The position numbers were made by a program, and so were the translations under genes. A stretch of DNA of 64,000 nt from Mycobacterium sp. OAS707 (GTDB taxonomy: Bacteria > Actinomycetota > Actinomycetes > Mycobacteriales > Mycobacteriaceae), in the NCBI RefSeq assembly GCF_014873705.1, contig NZ_JADBDS010000001.1, positions 744,001 through 808,000 of the forward strand, given 5' to 3'. Below, piece after piece: positions 1 through 8,420 of this stretch. The notes beneath the pieces are model-generated. The model did not search any database. It was given only the letters and a program-made list of their open reading frames with translations, and had not been told where the DNA came from. How positions within the stretch are numbered: the stretch's first letter is position 1; the number at the start of each line of letters is the position of its first letter.

Positions 1-1076
1 ATATTGCGGATCTTCTCGAACACGGCAATCGCGATGTGGCCGCCGTCGAACGGCAGCAGCGGGACCAGGTTGATGGCGCCGAGCACGAAGTTCAGCTGCG
101 CCAGGAAGAACCAGAACGCCATGAAGTAGCCGTGCTCGAACGCGTCGCCGCCGATGATCGACGCGCCGACGACGCTGATCGGCGTCTCGGGGTCGCGCTC
201 GCCACCGCCGATGGAGTGCACCAATGCGCCGATCTTGGTGGGGATCTTCACCAGCGACTTGCCCAGTTGGACGGCGAGGTCACCGGTGAACGCGACGGTG
301 CCCGGTATCGCCGTCACTGGGTTGAAGTGCTCGTACTTCACGGGGCCGAACTCGGCGGCGGAGACGCCTACCGCTCCCACAGTGGACGGAGCCTGGGCGT
401 CCTTCGAGGTCCACCGCTGGGTGCGGGTGACGTCGACCATCGTGGTGATCTTGGTGCCGTCGCGTTCTACGACGAACTGCGTCGGACCGGTGAGCTCGCG
501 CACCGCAGCGACCATCTCGTCGGGGTTGCTCACGTCCTTGTCGCCGACCTTGACGATGATGTCGCCGGCCTTGATGCCCGCCGCTGCCGCCGGACCGATC
601 CCCTCGCAATGGCCCATCTGGTCTTTGCTCAGTTGCGGTGCGACACAAGAAGTTTCGGCGACATGGGCGGCGGGCTGGGGATGCAGGTTGGGCAGTCCCC
701 ACACCAGGGCCATGCCGTAGATCAGCACCAGCCCGATGACGAAGTTCATCGCGGGGCCCGCGAACAGCACCAGCACCCGCTTCCAGGTCTTCTGCTTGTA
801 CATCGCGTAGGGCTGGTCCTCGGGCGCGATCTCGTCGATAGCGGTCATGCCCGCGATATCGCAGAAGCCGCCGAGCGGGACCGCCTTGACGCCGTACTCG
901 GTGTAGCCGAGCTTGTTGGGCCGCCGCGTCGACCACAGCGTCGGGCCGAAGCCGACGAAGTAGCGGCGCACCTTCATCCCGGTCGCGCGGGCCGCCCACA
1001 TGTGCCCGCATTCGTGCAGCGCCACCGACACCAAGATGAACAGCGCGAACAGCGCTACGCCGATGATCCACATCAT
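1..1076 (-). CDS. rip1: Site-2 intramembrane zinc metalloprotease Rip1 (C-terminus cut by window edge)
   Basis: Membrane-embedded zinc protease of the RseP/S2P family; in M. tuberculosis Rip1 cuts anti-sigma factors, including the one holding SigK, inside the membrane. Residues 21-25 read HECGH, the HExxH metal site within the first hydrophobic segment. A PDZ-like region ([12 protein letters not shown]) lies in the middle, and [12 protein letters not shown] near the window edge supplies the third metal ligand. About 358 codons are visible; roughly the last 45 are missing. The ATG overlaps the dxr stop (ATGA), and a second ATG follows directly, so the start is uncertain by one codon. Co-transcription with dxr is expected. 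Confidence 0.95.
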   Translation of the reverse strand, partial: MMWIIGVALFALFILVSVALHECGHMWAARATGMKVRRYFVGFGPTLWSTRRPNKLGYTEYGVKAVPLGGFCDIAGMTAIDEIAPEDQPYAMYKQKTWKRVLVLFAGPAMNFVIGLVLIYGMALVWGLPNLHPQPAAHVAETSCVAPQLSKDQMGHCEGIGPAAAAGIKAGDIIVKVGDKDVSNPDEMVAAVRELTGPTQFVVERDGTKITTMVDVTRTQRWTSKDAQAPSTVGAVGVSAAEFGPVKYEHFNPVTAIPGTVAFTGDLAVQLGKSLVKIPTKIGALVHSIGGGERDPETPISVVGASIIGGDAFEHGYFMAFWFFLAQLNFVLGAINLVPLLPFDGGHIAIAVFEKIRN

Positions 1077-2248
1077 TTGGTGGTGACGACCTCCCGGGAA
1101 ACTGCGCCCTTTGCCCGGTCGCGGGCCCAGTGCTGCGCATCGAGTACGTCTTCCACGGTAGCGGGTTCGGCGGCCCACTGGTCGGCAGCGCGCAGGACCT
1201 CGGCAATCGTTCGCACGATCGCCGGGAATCTGATCCGGCCGTCGAGGAAGGCCTCGGCGGCCTCTTCGTTGGCGGCGTTGTAGACCGCGGTCAGGCAGCC
1301 GCCCTTCGTGCCCGCTTCTTTGGCCAGCTCGACGGCGGGGAAAACCGCGGCATCGAGCGGCTCGAAGTCCCACGTCGAGGCGGTGGAGAAGTCGCAGGCC
1401 AGCGCCGCCCCGGCGACGCGCGACGGCCAGCCCAGCGCGAGCGCGATGGGCAGCTTCATGTCCGGCGGGCTGGCCTGCGCCAGGGTCGACCCGTCGGTGA
1501 AGGTCACCATCGAGTGCACGATCGACTGGGGGTGCACGACGACGTCGATGCGGTCGTACGGAATGCCGAACAGCAGGTGGGTTTCGATCAGCTCCAGTCC
1601 CTTGTTGACCAGCGACGCCGAGTTCAGCGTGTTCATCGGCCCCATCGACCAGGTGGGATGCGCGCCGGCCTGTTCGGGCGTGACGTCCTCCAGTCGCTCG
1701 GCCGGCCAGCCGCGGAACGGTCCACCCGATGCGGTCAGCACGATCTTGGCGACCTCGTCGGGGGTGCCGCCGCGCAGGCATTGGGCCATCGCGGAGTGTT
1801 CGGAGTCGACGGGCACGATCTGGCCCGGCTTGGCGGCCTTGAGCACCAGCGGGCCACCCGCGACCAGTGACTCCTTGTTCGCCAGCGCCAGGCGGGCGCC
1901 GGTCGCCAGCGCCGCCAGCGTCGGCTTGAGACCCAGAGCGCCCACCAGGGCGTTGAGTACCACGTCGGCCTCGGTGCTCTCGACGAGCTGGGTGGCGGCA
2001 TCGGGACCTGCGTAGGTGACGTCACCGACCTCGGCGGCCGCTGCGTCGTCGGCAACGGCGATCGACGTCACACCGGTCTGGGCGCGCTGCTGGGCCAGCA
2101 GAGCGGGGTTGCCGCCGCCGGCCGCCAGCCCGACGACCTCGAACCGGTCGGGGTTGGCGGCGATGACCTCCAGCGCCTGCGTTCCGATCGAGCCGGTGCT
2201 GCCGAGTATCAGCACGCGCGTTCTGCTCACCGACCCATTGTCCCGCAT
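1073..2248 (-). CDS. dxr: 1-deoxy-D-xylulose 5-phosphate reductoisomerase
   Basis: Cytosolic NADPH enzyme converting DXP to 2-C-methyl-erythritol 4-phosphate, the first committed step of the MEP isoprenoid pathway. The N-terminus has the nucleotide-binding [20 protein letters not shown] and PVDSEHSAM (acidic metal ligands) and the ASGGPFRG loop are all present. The length of 391 residues is normal. The reading frame stays open through the palindrome at 2259-2320, but similarity starts only around RTRVLILG, so ATG 2248 was chosen; GTG 2230 is an alternative. It is first in an operon with rip1. Confidence 0.96.
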   Translation of the reverse strand: MRDNGSVSRTRVLILGSTGSIGTQALEVIAANPDRFEVVGLAAGGGNPALLAQQRAQTGVTSIAVADDAAAAEVGDVTYAGPDAATQLVESTEADVVLNALVGALGLKPTLAALATGARLALANKESLVAGGPLVLKAAKPGQIVPVDSEHSAMAQCLRGGTPDEVAKIVLTASGGPFRGWPAERLEDVTPEQAGAHPTWSMGPMNTLNSASLVNKGLELIETHLLFGIPYDRIDVVVHPQSIVHSMVTFTDGSTLAQASPPDMKLPIALALGWPSRVAGAALACDFSTASTWDFEPLDAAVFPAVELAKEAGTKGGCLTAVYNAANEEAAEAFLDGRIRFPAIVRTIAEVLRAADQWAAEPATVEDVLDAQHWARDRAKGAVSREVVTTK

Positions 2249-2258
2249 CCACAACCCC

Positions 2259-2320
2259 CGCGAACGTGGGTTACCCGCACGCAAAAAGCCGCTGAGGCGT
2301 GCGGGTAACCCACGTTCGCG
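2259..2320. repeat. 24-bp perfect inverted repeat, 14-base loop
   Basis: Arms 2259-2282 and 2297-2320 are exact reverse complements (core GTGGGTTACCCGCAC) around an A-rich 14-base loop. It lies between two divergently transcribed genes, just upstream of dxr, so it terminates neither. It could form a hairpin in the dxr leader or be a dispersed palindromic repeat. No second copy was noticed in the window. Confidence 0.85.
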
Positions 2321-2369
2321 ATTGGGAGAAAGAGAAGTGTGACGCAAATGTGACGTCAGCGGTCCGCTT

Positions 2370-2396
2370 CCATCCGTGAGGCGTCTCACGCCGAAT
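2370..2396 (+). promoter_or_regulatory. SigK-type promoter of the fasciclin lipoprotein gene
   Basis: CCATCC at 2370-2375 and CCGAAT at 2391-2396 are separated by 15 bases. They match the -35 and -10 elements known for SigK control of mpt83 and mpt70 in M. tuberculosis. They sit 60 bases before the ATG at 2456 of the orthologous gene. Confidence 0.85.
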
Positions 2397-2455
2397 CCCC
2401 CTTGTCAGCACAAAGGCGGGCACCACGCCCGTCACGACAAGGGAGTCACAACGTC

Positions 2456-3127
2456 ATGAAAATTACTCACCGTCAAGCAATCTCGGTGGCAGGCCTGACC
2501 GCCGTCGCGGTTCTCGGCCTCTCGGCGTGTTCGAGCGACCCGTCCACCGCCGCTCCGGCGTCCGTCACCAGCTCGACGATGGCGGCCAGCAGTCCGGCGC
2601 CAAAGCCTATGGATCAGCCGATGGATCCCGGCGCAGGCCTGGTCGGACCGGGTTGCGCCGATTACGCCGCGCAGAACCCCACCGGCCCCGGCTCGGTGAC
2701 GGGCATGGCGCAGGATCCGGTGGCGGTGGCGGCGTCCAACAACCCGCTGCTGACCACGCTGACCGCGGCGTTGTCGGGCAAGCTCAACCCCAACGTGAAC
2801 CTCGTCGACACCCTCAACGGCAGCGAGTTCACGGTGTTCGCACCGACCGACGCGGCGTTCGCGAAGATCGACCCGGCCACCATCGAGAAGCTGAAGACCG
2901 ACTCGAATCTGCTCAGCAGCATCCTGACCTATCACGTGGTGCCCGGACAGGCGAGCCCCGCGCAGGTCGTCGGCATGCACAAGACCGTGCAGGGCGGTCA
3001 GGTCGACGTGACCGGCATGGGCAACAACCTGAAGGTCGACAATGCAAGCGTGGTGTGCGGCGGCGTCCGCACGGCCAACGCGACCGTGTATCTCATCGAC
3101 ACCGTCCTGATGCCCCCGGCCGCCTAG
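2456..3127 (+). CDS. mpt83: Fasciclin-domain lipoprotein (MPT83/MPT70 family)
   Basis: Exported surface lipoprotein of 223 residues. The signal peptide ends in a lipobox, GLSAC, so Cys is acylated, as in MPT83; MPT70 is the soluble relative. After a Pro/Ala/Ser-rich linker comes one FAS1 domain with [10 protein letters not shown] and the YHVVPG motif. ATG 2456 gives a proper signal peptide; the upstream extension from 2402 does not. The gene follows a SigK-type promoter and precedes dipZ, as in M. tuberculosis (Rv2873-Rv2874). Its ligand is unknown; the domain usually mediates adhesion. Assignment to mpt83 rather than mpt70 rests on the lipobox. Confidence 0.9.
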   Translation: MKITHRQAISVAGLTAVAVLGLSACSSDPSTAAPASVTSSTMAASSPAPKPMDQPMDPGAGLVGPGCADYAAQNPTGPGSVTGMAQDPVAVAASNNPLLTTLTAALSGKLNPNVNLVDTLNGSEFTVFAPTDAAFAKIDPATIEKLKTDSNLLSSILTYHVVPGQASPAQVVGMHKTVQGGQVDVTGMGNNLKVDNASVVCGGVRTANATVYLIDTVLMPPAA

Positions 3128-3139
3128 GTCACCCACTCC

Positions 3140-3174
3140 CCGAGCTGGGCCTCGCGCGAGCAGGCCCAGCTCGG
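3140..3174 (+). terminator. Strong hairpin between the fasciclin gene and dipZ
   Basis: A perfect 13-bp stem (3140-3152 with 3162-3174, CCGAGCTGGGCCT) and a 9-base loop follow the fasciclin stop by 12 bases. There is no T-run, as is common for mycobacterial terminators. dipZ starts only 18 bases later, so it may be an attenuator allowing partial read-through. Confidence 0.7.
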
Positions 3175-3192
3175 TCATGAAAAAGAGCGGAC

Positions 3193-4875
3193 ATGTTCAC
3201 CCTCGTGCTCATCGGCTTTCTCGGTGGGTTGATCACCGGAATCTCGCCGTGCATCCTGCCGGTACTGCCGGTCATCTTCTTCTCGGGCGCCCAGGCCGGC
3301 GAGCCGAAAGCGCGGCCATACCGCGTGATCGGCGGCCTGGTGCTGAGCTTTTCAATCGTCACGCTTGCCGGCTCGGCGCTGCTGTCGCTGCTGCACCTGC
3401 CGCAGGACGCGATCCGCTGGGTCGCGTTGGTGGCATTGGCAGCGATCGGAGTCGGCCTGATCTTCCCGAGAGTCGAAGCGCTGCTGGAGAAGCCGTTCTC
3501 ACGGCTGCCGCAGAAGCAATTCGGTTCCGGCAGTAGCGGTTTCGGGCTCGGTCTGGCGCTTGGCGTGCTGTACGTGCCGTGTGCGGGTCCCGTGCTGGCT
3601 GCCATCGTCATCGCTGGCGCGACGGGCACCATCGGTCTGCCGACGGTGGCGCTGACACTGTCGTTCGCGGTCGGCGCCGCGCTGCCGTTGTTGTTCTTCG
3701 CCTTGGCAGGTCGCCGTGTCTCAGAACGCGTGGCGGCGTTTCGCCGACGTCAGCGCGAAATCCGCATCGCCGCAGGCATTGTCACGATCCTGCTCGCCGT
3801 GGCGCTGGTGTTCAACCTGCCCGCCGCGCTACAACGCGCCATTCCCGACTACACCGCCAAACTTCAGGAAACCGTCGGCGGCGACGAGCAAGTGCGCGAA
3901 AAGCTGAATCTGGGCGGCCTTGTCAACGACCAGAACAAGGAGCTGTCCAACTGCACCAACGGCGCGCCCGAGCTGGAAAACTGCGGGCCCGCCCCGGATC
4001 TCACCGGGATCACCGGCTGGCTGAACACGCCGAACGAAGCCGCCGTCGATCTGAAATCGCTGCGGGGCAAGGTGGTTATCGTCGATTTCTGGGCGTACTC
4101 GTGCATTAACTGCCAGCGCGCCATCCCCCACATCGTCGACTGGTATCGGGCCTATAAGGACGCCGGCCTGGAGGTGATCGGTGTGCACACACCGGAGTAC
4201 GCATTCGAGCGCGTACCCGCCAACGTGGCCAGCGGCGCCAGGGATCTGGGCATCACCTATCCTGTGGCGCTCGATTCCAACTACTCGACGTGGAGCAATT
4301 ACCGCAATCGATATTGGCCCGCCAAGTATCTGATCGACGCCAATGGAGCCGTGCGCCACATCAAGTTCGGCGAGGGCGACTACGCGCAGACGGAAACCCT
4401 TATCCGCCAACTCCTTTCCGAAGCGCACCCCGGCATCACACTGCCGGCTCCCACCGATGCGTCCGACACGACTCCCCCATCGGACTTGACGCGGGAGACC
4501 TATCTGGGCGTCGGCAAGGTGGTGAACTACGGCGGGGCCGGTGGCTATGACGAGGGCACAACGACCTACGACTATCCAACGCTCCTGCCCGACGACACGT
4601 TCGCCTACAGAGGCGATTGGAAGCTGGACTACCAGGGCGCGACGGCCAGCGGTCCGAACTCGGCCATCGAACTGAACTACCGCGCGCGCGATGTCTACCT
4701 GGTGGTCGGCGGGACGGGCACGGTGACTGTCACCCGCGACGGCGAGTCCAAGCAGATCCCGGTCAGTGGTCCGCCTACCCTGCGCCAGATCGCCGCCGAC
4801 GACGACGTCGACCGCAACACGCTCGAGGTGCAGCTGAGCCAAGGGCTGCAAGCGTTTTCATTCACCTTCGGGTAG
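3193..4875 (+). CDS. dipZ: DipZ: CcdA-like membrane reductase fused to TlpA-like thioredoxin domain
   Basis: Carries reducing equivalents from cytoplasmic thioredoxin across the membrane to the cell-envelope side. Residues 1-220 are a CcdA-type multi-helix domain with the redox cysteines in [10 protein letters not shown] and [10 protein letters not shown]. After a linker, residues ~270-420 form a TlpA/thioredoxin domain with the active site SCINC, followed by a C-terminal carbohydrate-binding-like module as in M. tuberculosis DipZ. The 560-residue protein appears full length. ATG 3193 follows an AAGAG-type RBS. It stands between a SigK-dependent gene and two exported methionine sulfoxide reductases, which are plausible electron acceptors. 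Confidence 0.93.
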   Translation: MFTLVLIGFLGGLITGISPCILPVLPVIFFSGAQAGEPKARPYRVIGGLVLSFSIVTLAGSALLSLLHLPQDAIRWVALVALAAIGVGLIFPRVEALLEKPFSRLPQKQFGSGSSGFGLGLALGVLYVPCAGPVLAAIVIAGATGTIGLPTVALTLSFAVGAALPLLFFALAGRRVSERVAAFRRRQREIRIAAGIVTILLAVALVFNLPAALQRAIPDYTAKLQETVGGDEQVREKLNLGGLVNDQNKELSNCTNGAPELENCGPAPDLTGITGWLNTPNEAAVDLKSLRGKVVIVDFWAYSCINCQRAIPHIVDWYRAYKDAGLEVIGVHTPEYAFERVPANVASGARDLGITYPVALDSNYSTWSNYRNRYWPAKYLIDANGAVRHIKFGEGDYAQTETLIRQLLSEAHPGITLPAPTDASDTTPPSDLTRETYLGVGKVVNYGGAGGYDEGTTTYDYPTLLPDDTFAYRGDWKLDYQGATASGPNSAIELNYRARDVYLVVGGTGTVTVTRDGESKQIPVSGPPTLRQIAADDDVDRNTLEVQLSQGLQAFSFTFG

Positions 4876-4876
4876 G

Positions 4877-5365
4877 TCAGAGGGCACGGAAGTTCATCGC
4901 GACGCCGTTCATGCAGTAGCGCAGCCCGGTCGGTTGCGGACCGTCGTCGAACACGTGGCCGAGGTGACCACCGCAGCGCCGGCAGAGCACCTCGGTGCGT
5001 CCCATGCCGATGCTGTCGTCCTGGCGCTCCAATACTGCATTGCCGAGCGGCCGCCAGAAACTCGGCCACCCGGTGCCGCTGTCGAACTTGGTGTCAGAGG
5101 AGAACAGTTCGAGCGCGCAGCCCGCACAACCGAACACCCCATGCCTGTGCTCATCGTTGAGCGGGCTGCTGTACGGCATCTCGGTGCCTGCCCTGCGCAA
5201 CACGTTGTACTGCTCGGTGGTCAACAGCTGCTTCCACTCGGCGTCGGTATGAGTCACCTCGAAATCGACCGGCGGACTAGCCGACGCCGCCCGCGCGCAC
5301 GCCGCGGTCGCAACGAGGGTGGCCGACGCCGCGCCGACCAGGAATTGCCGTCGCTTCAGGCTCAT
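4877..5365 (-). CDS. msrB: Exported peptide-methionine (R)-S-oxide reductase MsrB
   Basis: Reduces the R-epimer of methionine sulfoxide in proteins. The 162-residue protein begins with a Tat-type signal (KRRQFLVGA, then a hydrophobic run), so the enzyme acts outside the cytoplasm. The zinc CxxC pairs are CAGC and CRRC, and the catalytic Cys lies in RYCMNGVAMNF. Its stop lies next to the dipZ stop (convergent) and it is divergent from msrA across 113 bases. Housekeeping mycobacterial MsrB is normally cytosolic, so this looks like a second, envelope-directed copy. Confidence 0.92.
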   Translation of the reverse strand: MSLKRRQFLVGAASATLVATAACARAASASPPVDFEVTHTDAEWKQLLTTEQYNVLRRAGTEMPYSSPLNDEHRHGVFGCAGCALELFSSDTKFDSGTGWPSFWRPLGNAVLERQDDSIGMGRTEVLCRRCGGHLGHVFDDGPQPTGLRYCMNGVAMNFRAL

Positions 5366-5478
5366 CAGTGGAATCTATGCCCACAGTGGCGGCCATAACC
5401 GTTGTCCTAGAAGCAGTGTCACAGTTCGGTAAGGAATGATCCGATCGCTTGCGCAACTAGAGTCGCTAGCCTGAACCG

Positions 5479-6183
5479 ATGAGGTTGACCGCCAAGACGG
5501 CCGGAATCGCCGCGCTCGCCGTGCTCGTGGCACTGGGTTTCGCGCTGTTCCCGGCAAGCGCCTCGACAACGGTTCCGAGTCCTGTGCTCGACGAGCCTGT
5601 GGGTAGCCAGGGGGCGAGCGAGACCGCGGTGCTGGCAGGCGGCTGCTTCTGGGGTGTTCAGGGCGTATTTCAACACGTGAAGGGCGTATCGGCGGCGGTC
5701 TCCGGCTACGCCGGTGGCGACGCGTCGACGGCCCAGTACGAGACGGTCAGCAATGGTTCCACCGGGCACGCCGAGTCCGTTCGCATAACCTACGACCCCA
5801 GCCAGGTGACGTTCGGCCAGCTGCTGCACGTGTTCTTCGCCGTTGTCCATGATCCGACGGAACTGAACCGGCAAGGGCCCGACGTCGGCGAACAGTATCG
5901 CTCGGCGATCTTTCCCCAGAACGACATGCAACAGCGGGTTGCCGACGCCTACATCGCTCAACTCAACCAGGCGAAGGTCTTCGATAACCCCGTCGTCACC
6001 CAGACCAAACCGGACTCCGGTTTCTTCACCGCCGAGGATTACCACCAGGATTACCTCAACTCGCACCCGACCGCGGCGTACATCGCGATCAACGACATGC
6101 CGAAGCTAGACGCGCTGCGGCAACAGTTTCCGCAGCTGTACCGCGACCAACCTGTGCTGGTGCACGCGGTCACCCACCAATAG
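5479..6183 (+). CDS. msrA: Exported peptide-methionine (S)-S-oxide reductase MsrA
   Basis: Reduces the S-epimer of methionine sulfoxide. A Sec-type signal (AALAVLVALGFALF, cleavage near PASAS) precedes the catalytic domain, whose GGCFWG holds the nucleophilic Cys; GYAGG and the STGHAE substrate pocket are present. The 234 residues comprise a ~150-residue domain plus signal and a C-terminal tail. It pairs with the Tat-exported msrB transcribed the other way. Its 3' end overlaps the sigma-factor gene by 14 bases, tail to tail. Confidence 0.93.
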   Translation: MRLTAKTAGIAALAVLVALGFALFPASASTTVPSPVLDEPVGSQGASETAVLAGGCFWGVQGVFQHVKGVSAAVSGYAGGDASTAQYETVSNGSTGHAESVRITYDPSQVTFGQLLHVFFAVVHDPTELNRQGPDVGEQYRSAIFPQNDMQQRVADAYIAQLNQAKVFDNPVVTQTKPDSGFFTAEDYHQDYLNSHPTAAYIAINDMPKLDALRQQFPQLYRDQPVLVHAVTHQ

Positions 6184-7018
6184 CTGCGGATGGATCGACG
6201 GTCGCCTCGATCTTGATGATCCGGTCACCGCGGACCGTCAGCACCAGCACCACGGCGAGCCTGCGGTCGGTGAAGCCAAGCACCTCGCCGGCTGGCCCGG
6301 CAACGAGCGTCGCACCATGGCCGAGGAAGTGAAGAAGGTTGGGCGCCACCGAATCCCGCCCGTGGTTGATCTGCGGGGGCGCACCGCTGACAAAGGCAGC
6401 CATCCCCCACACCGCGGGATCCAGTACCGCGGTCAAGGCTTGTAAGTCGCCGTTCGCGCACGCGGTGATGAACTTCTCGGTGACGATCCGGTGCTCGACA
6501 TCTGTCACATCGGCGGGCCGAGGCCGTGAGCCCGCCGAATCTGCGAATTTCGCTCTCGCACGTCTGGCAAGCTGACGACAGGTGCCGACCGGCCTGCCCA
6601 CCGTCTCGGCGACCTCTTCGAACGGCATCTGAAAGACGTCGTGCAGCACGAAGGCCACCCGCTCGCCGGGGCTCAGCCGCCGCAATACCTCCAGCAGCGC
6701 GGAGCGCACCTCGTCGTCGAGCGTGACCCGGTCGGCCGGATCGGCGTCCCGCGACACGGCGGTGTCGAGCGCCCCTGACTCATCGGGTTGTTCGTGGCGG
6801 GCGCGCGCGGACCGCATCTGGTCCAGGCACAGCCGGCCGGCGACCACTGTCAGCCAGGCACGGACGTCGTCGACTTGCGACGCGCGTGACAGCCGAAGAA
6901 ACGCCTCCTGTGCGACGTCCTCGGCCTCGCCGACGTCGCCGAGCATCTGGTAGGCGAGGTTCACCAGGTACGGACGGTGGCTGCGCCACGCCGCGTCCAC
7001 CTCGGGTGCAGAACTCAT
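6170..7018 (-). CDS. sigI: ECF sigma factor with SnoaL-like C-terminal domain (SigI-like)
   Basis: Alternative RNA polymerase sigma factor of 282 residues. Region 2 occupies about residues 15-85 (QMLGDVGEAEDVAQEAFLRL), and region 4 about 115-170 (RLSPGERVAFVLHDVF, then a helix-turn-helix with CRQLARRARAKF). Residues ~180-282 are a SnoaL-like domain that in such sigma factors replaces a separate anti-sigma protein. Sequence and layout resemble M. tuberculosis SigI; the WLPEP and DGGGR motifs of SigJ/ECF41 are missing. No anti-sigma gene is adjacent. It is divergent from an NmrA-family reductase, a common partner type for SnoaL-tailed sigma factors. Confidence 0.82.
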   Translation of the reverse strand: MSSAPEVDAAWRSHRPYLVNLAYQMLGDVGEAEDVAQEAFLRLSRASQVDDVRAWLTVVAGRLCLDQMRSARARHEQPDESGALDTAVSRDADPADRVTLDDEVRSALLEVLRRLSPGERVAFVLHDVFQMPFEEVAETVGRPVGTCRQLARRARAKFADSAGSRPRPADVTDVEHRIVTEKFITACANGDLQALTAVLDPAVWGMAAFVSGAPPQINHGRDSVAPNLLHFLGHGATLVAGPAGEVLGFTDRRLAVVLVLTVRGDRIIKIEATVDPSAAIGG

Positions 7019-7042
7019 GAGACTAAGACGAAACGTCGGCGC

Positions 7043-7086
7043 GAAAAGTTACAGCCGCCTGTGCACGGACGCCTGTGTAACTTTTC
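7043..7086. promoter_or_regulatory. Inverted repeat between sigI-like gene and nmrA
   Basis: GAAAAGTTACA at 7043-7053 and its exact reverse complement at 7076-7086 flank a 22-base spacer in the 93-base divergent intergenic region. The symmetry suggests one regulator, or two opposing promoters of the same type, serving both genes. Confidence 0.6.
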
Positions 7087-7111
7087 TCGACGCGACGTCG
7101 TCCTTGACTCC

Positions 7112-7954
7112 ATGAACGCAATTCTCGTCACCGGCGCAACCGGCAACGTCGGCCGCCCTCTCGTCAACGAACTCGCAACAGCCGGCGTGGAGGTGCGCGC
7201 CGTCACCCGACAACCCGATGCCGCCCGCTTTCCCGATGGCGTCAAGGTGGTGCGCACCGCAGCAGAGGGACTGGCCGGCGCCTCGGCGGTATTCCTGAAC
7301 TCGCGCGCGTTGGGCGACGAGTTGGAGGCGGTCGTCCGCCAGGCGCGCTTCGAAGGTGTCAGCCGACTCGTGGCGTTGTCGGCGATCAACGCCGACGACG
7401 ACTTCGCGCGTCAGCCCTCACGGTTTCGCGGCGACCGCAACAAGGAAGTCGAGCAACTCGCCGTCGACTCGGGCTTGGAGTGGGTCAGCCTTCGTCCAAC
7501 GGTGTTCATCACCAACTTCTTTGGCATGTGGGCGCCGCAGATTCAGACGGGCGACGTGGTCAACGGACCGTATGCGACGGCATCGACAGCACCGATCGTC
7601 GACCGCGACATCTCCGCCGTGGCGGCCAAGGCCCTGCTCACCGATGAACTCGTCGGCCGCAAGATTCCGATGACCGGACCGCAGGCTTTCACCAACATCG
7701 AAATGGTCGAGATCATCGGATCGGTGATTTCCCGACCGCTGCGCTATCAGGAAGTCCCCGCGGACCTTGTTCGTCAGCGCTTCATCGGACTCGGTTTCTC
7801 GGCCGAATTCGCCGACGCCTATATCGCGTTTCTGGAGGCGACCGTCGAAAAGCCGGCGTTGGTCACGCACGAGGTGGAGAAGATCCTCGGCAGGCCCGCC
7901 CAGACATTCGCCGACGCGGTATCCGCCCATCAAGACCTGTTCATCAAACAGTAA
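7112..7954 (+). CDS. NmrA/SDR-type NAD(P)-binding reductase
   Basis: Atypical short-chain dehydrogenase of the NmrA/isoflavone-reductase group, 280 residues. The N-terminal Rossmann motif is TGATGNVGRPL. The active-site YxxxK of classical SDRs is not evident, so it may act as a quinone reductase or redox sensor. ATG 7112 was chosen because the Rossmann strand begins there; an open extension upstream crosses the inverted repeat. It is divergent from the sigma gene and probably its target; the DUF385 gene follows 12 bases later. Confidence 0.8.
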   Translation: MNAILVTGATGNVGRPLVNELATAGVEVRAVTRQPDAARFPDGVKVVRTAAEGLAGASAVFLNSRALGDELEAVVRQARFEGVSRLVALSAINADDDFARQPSRFRGDRNKEVEQLAVDSGLEWVSLRPTVFITNFFGMWAPQIQTGDVVNGPYATASTAPIVDRDISAVAAKALLTDELVGRKIPMTGPQAFTNIEMVEIIGSVISRPLRYQEVPADLVRQRFIGLGFSAEFADAYIAFLEATVEKPALVTHEVEKILGRPAQTFADAVSAHQDLFIKQ

Positions 7955-7966
7955 GGGAGACAAGCC

Positions 7967-8410
7967 ATGTCCGACCTTCGCCCGCCGCGCTATCTCAAAC
8001 CGATGAACAAGTTCATGATGGCCGTGCAGAAGCTCGGCATCCCTACCGGCCCGGCGATGGTATTGACAGTGCCGGGCCGGAAAAGCGGAAAGCCGCGCAG
8101 CACGCCGATGACGCCGTTCGAGCATGACGGCGGCCTCTATGTCGTCGCCGGTTATCCGGGGGCCGACTGGGCGTCCAACGCGCGCGCCGCAGGCGCGGGG
8201 ACGCTGTCGCGTGGACGCAAGTCGCGGCGCGTAAAGATCGTCGAACTGGATCCGGCGCAGTCGCGGCCCGTGCTGCGAGCGTTCGCCGTCAAGGTGCCGG
8301 TCGGTGTCGGCTTCGCCAAACGCGCGGGCCTGGTGCGCGACGGCGCCCCTGAGGAGTTCGCGGGCTTGGCGGGCCAACTCGCGGTGTTCCGGTTCGACCC
8401 CGGCGACTAG
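7967..8410 (+). CDS. DUF385/Ddn-family F420-dependent oxidoreductase
   Basis: Small (147 residues) split beta-barrel protein of the deazaflavin-dependent nitroreductase family. The family signature LTVPGRKSGKPRSTPM lies at residues ~30-45, followed by the GGLYVVAGYPGADW strand region. Relatives use reduced F420 to reduce quinones or nitro compounds; the substrate here is unknown. A GGAGA ribosome-binding site precedes the ATG. It forms a probable two-gene unit with the NmrA reductase. Confidence 0.85.
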   Translation: MSDLRPPRYLKPMNKFMMAVQKLGIPTGPAMVLTVPGRKSGKPRSTPMTPFEHDGGLYVVAGYPGADWASNARAAGAGTLSRGRKSRRVKIVELDPAQSRPVLRAFAVKVPVGVGFAKRAGLVRDGAPEEFAGLAGQLAVFRFDPGD

Positions 8411-8420
8411 CCTCGTCTGG

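Noticed and set aside
36..1283. 415-codon plus-strand frame across rip1/dxr
   Set aside because: Composition is typical of an antisense shadow; the minus strand encodes HECGH and the Dxr motifs.
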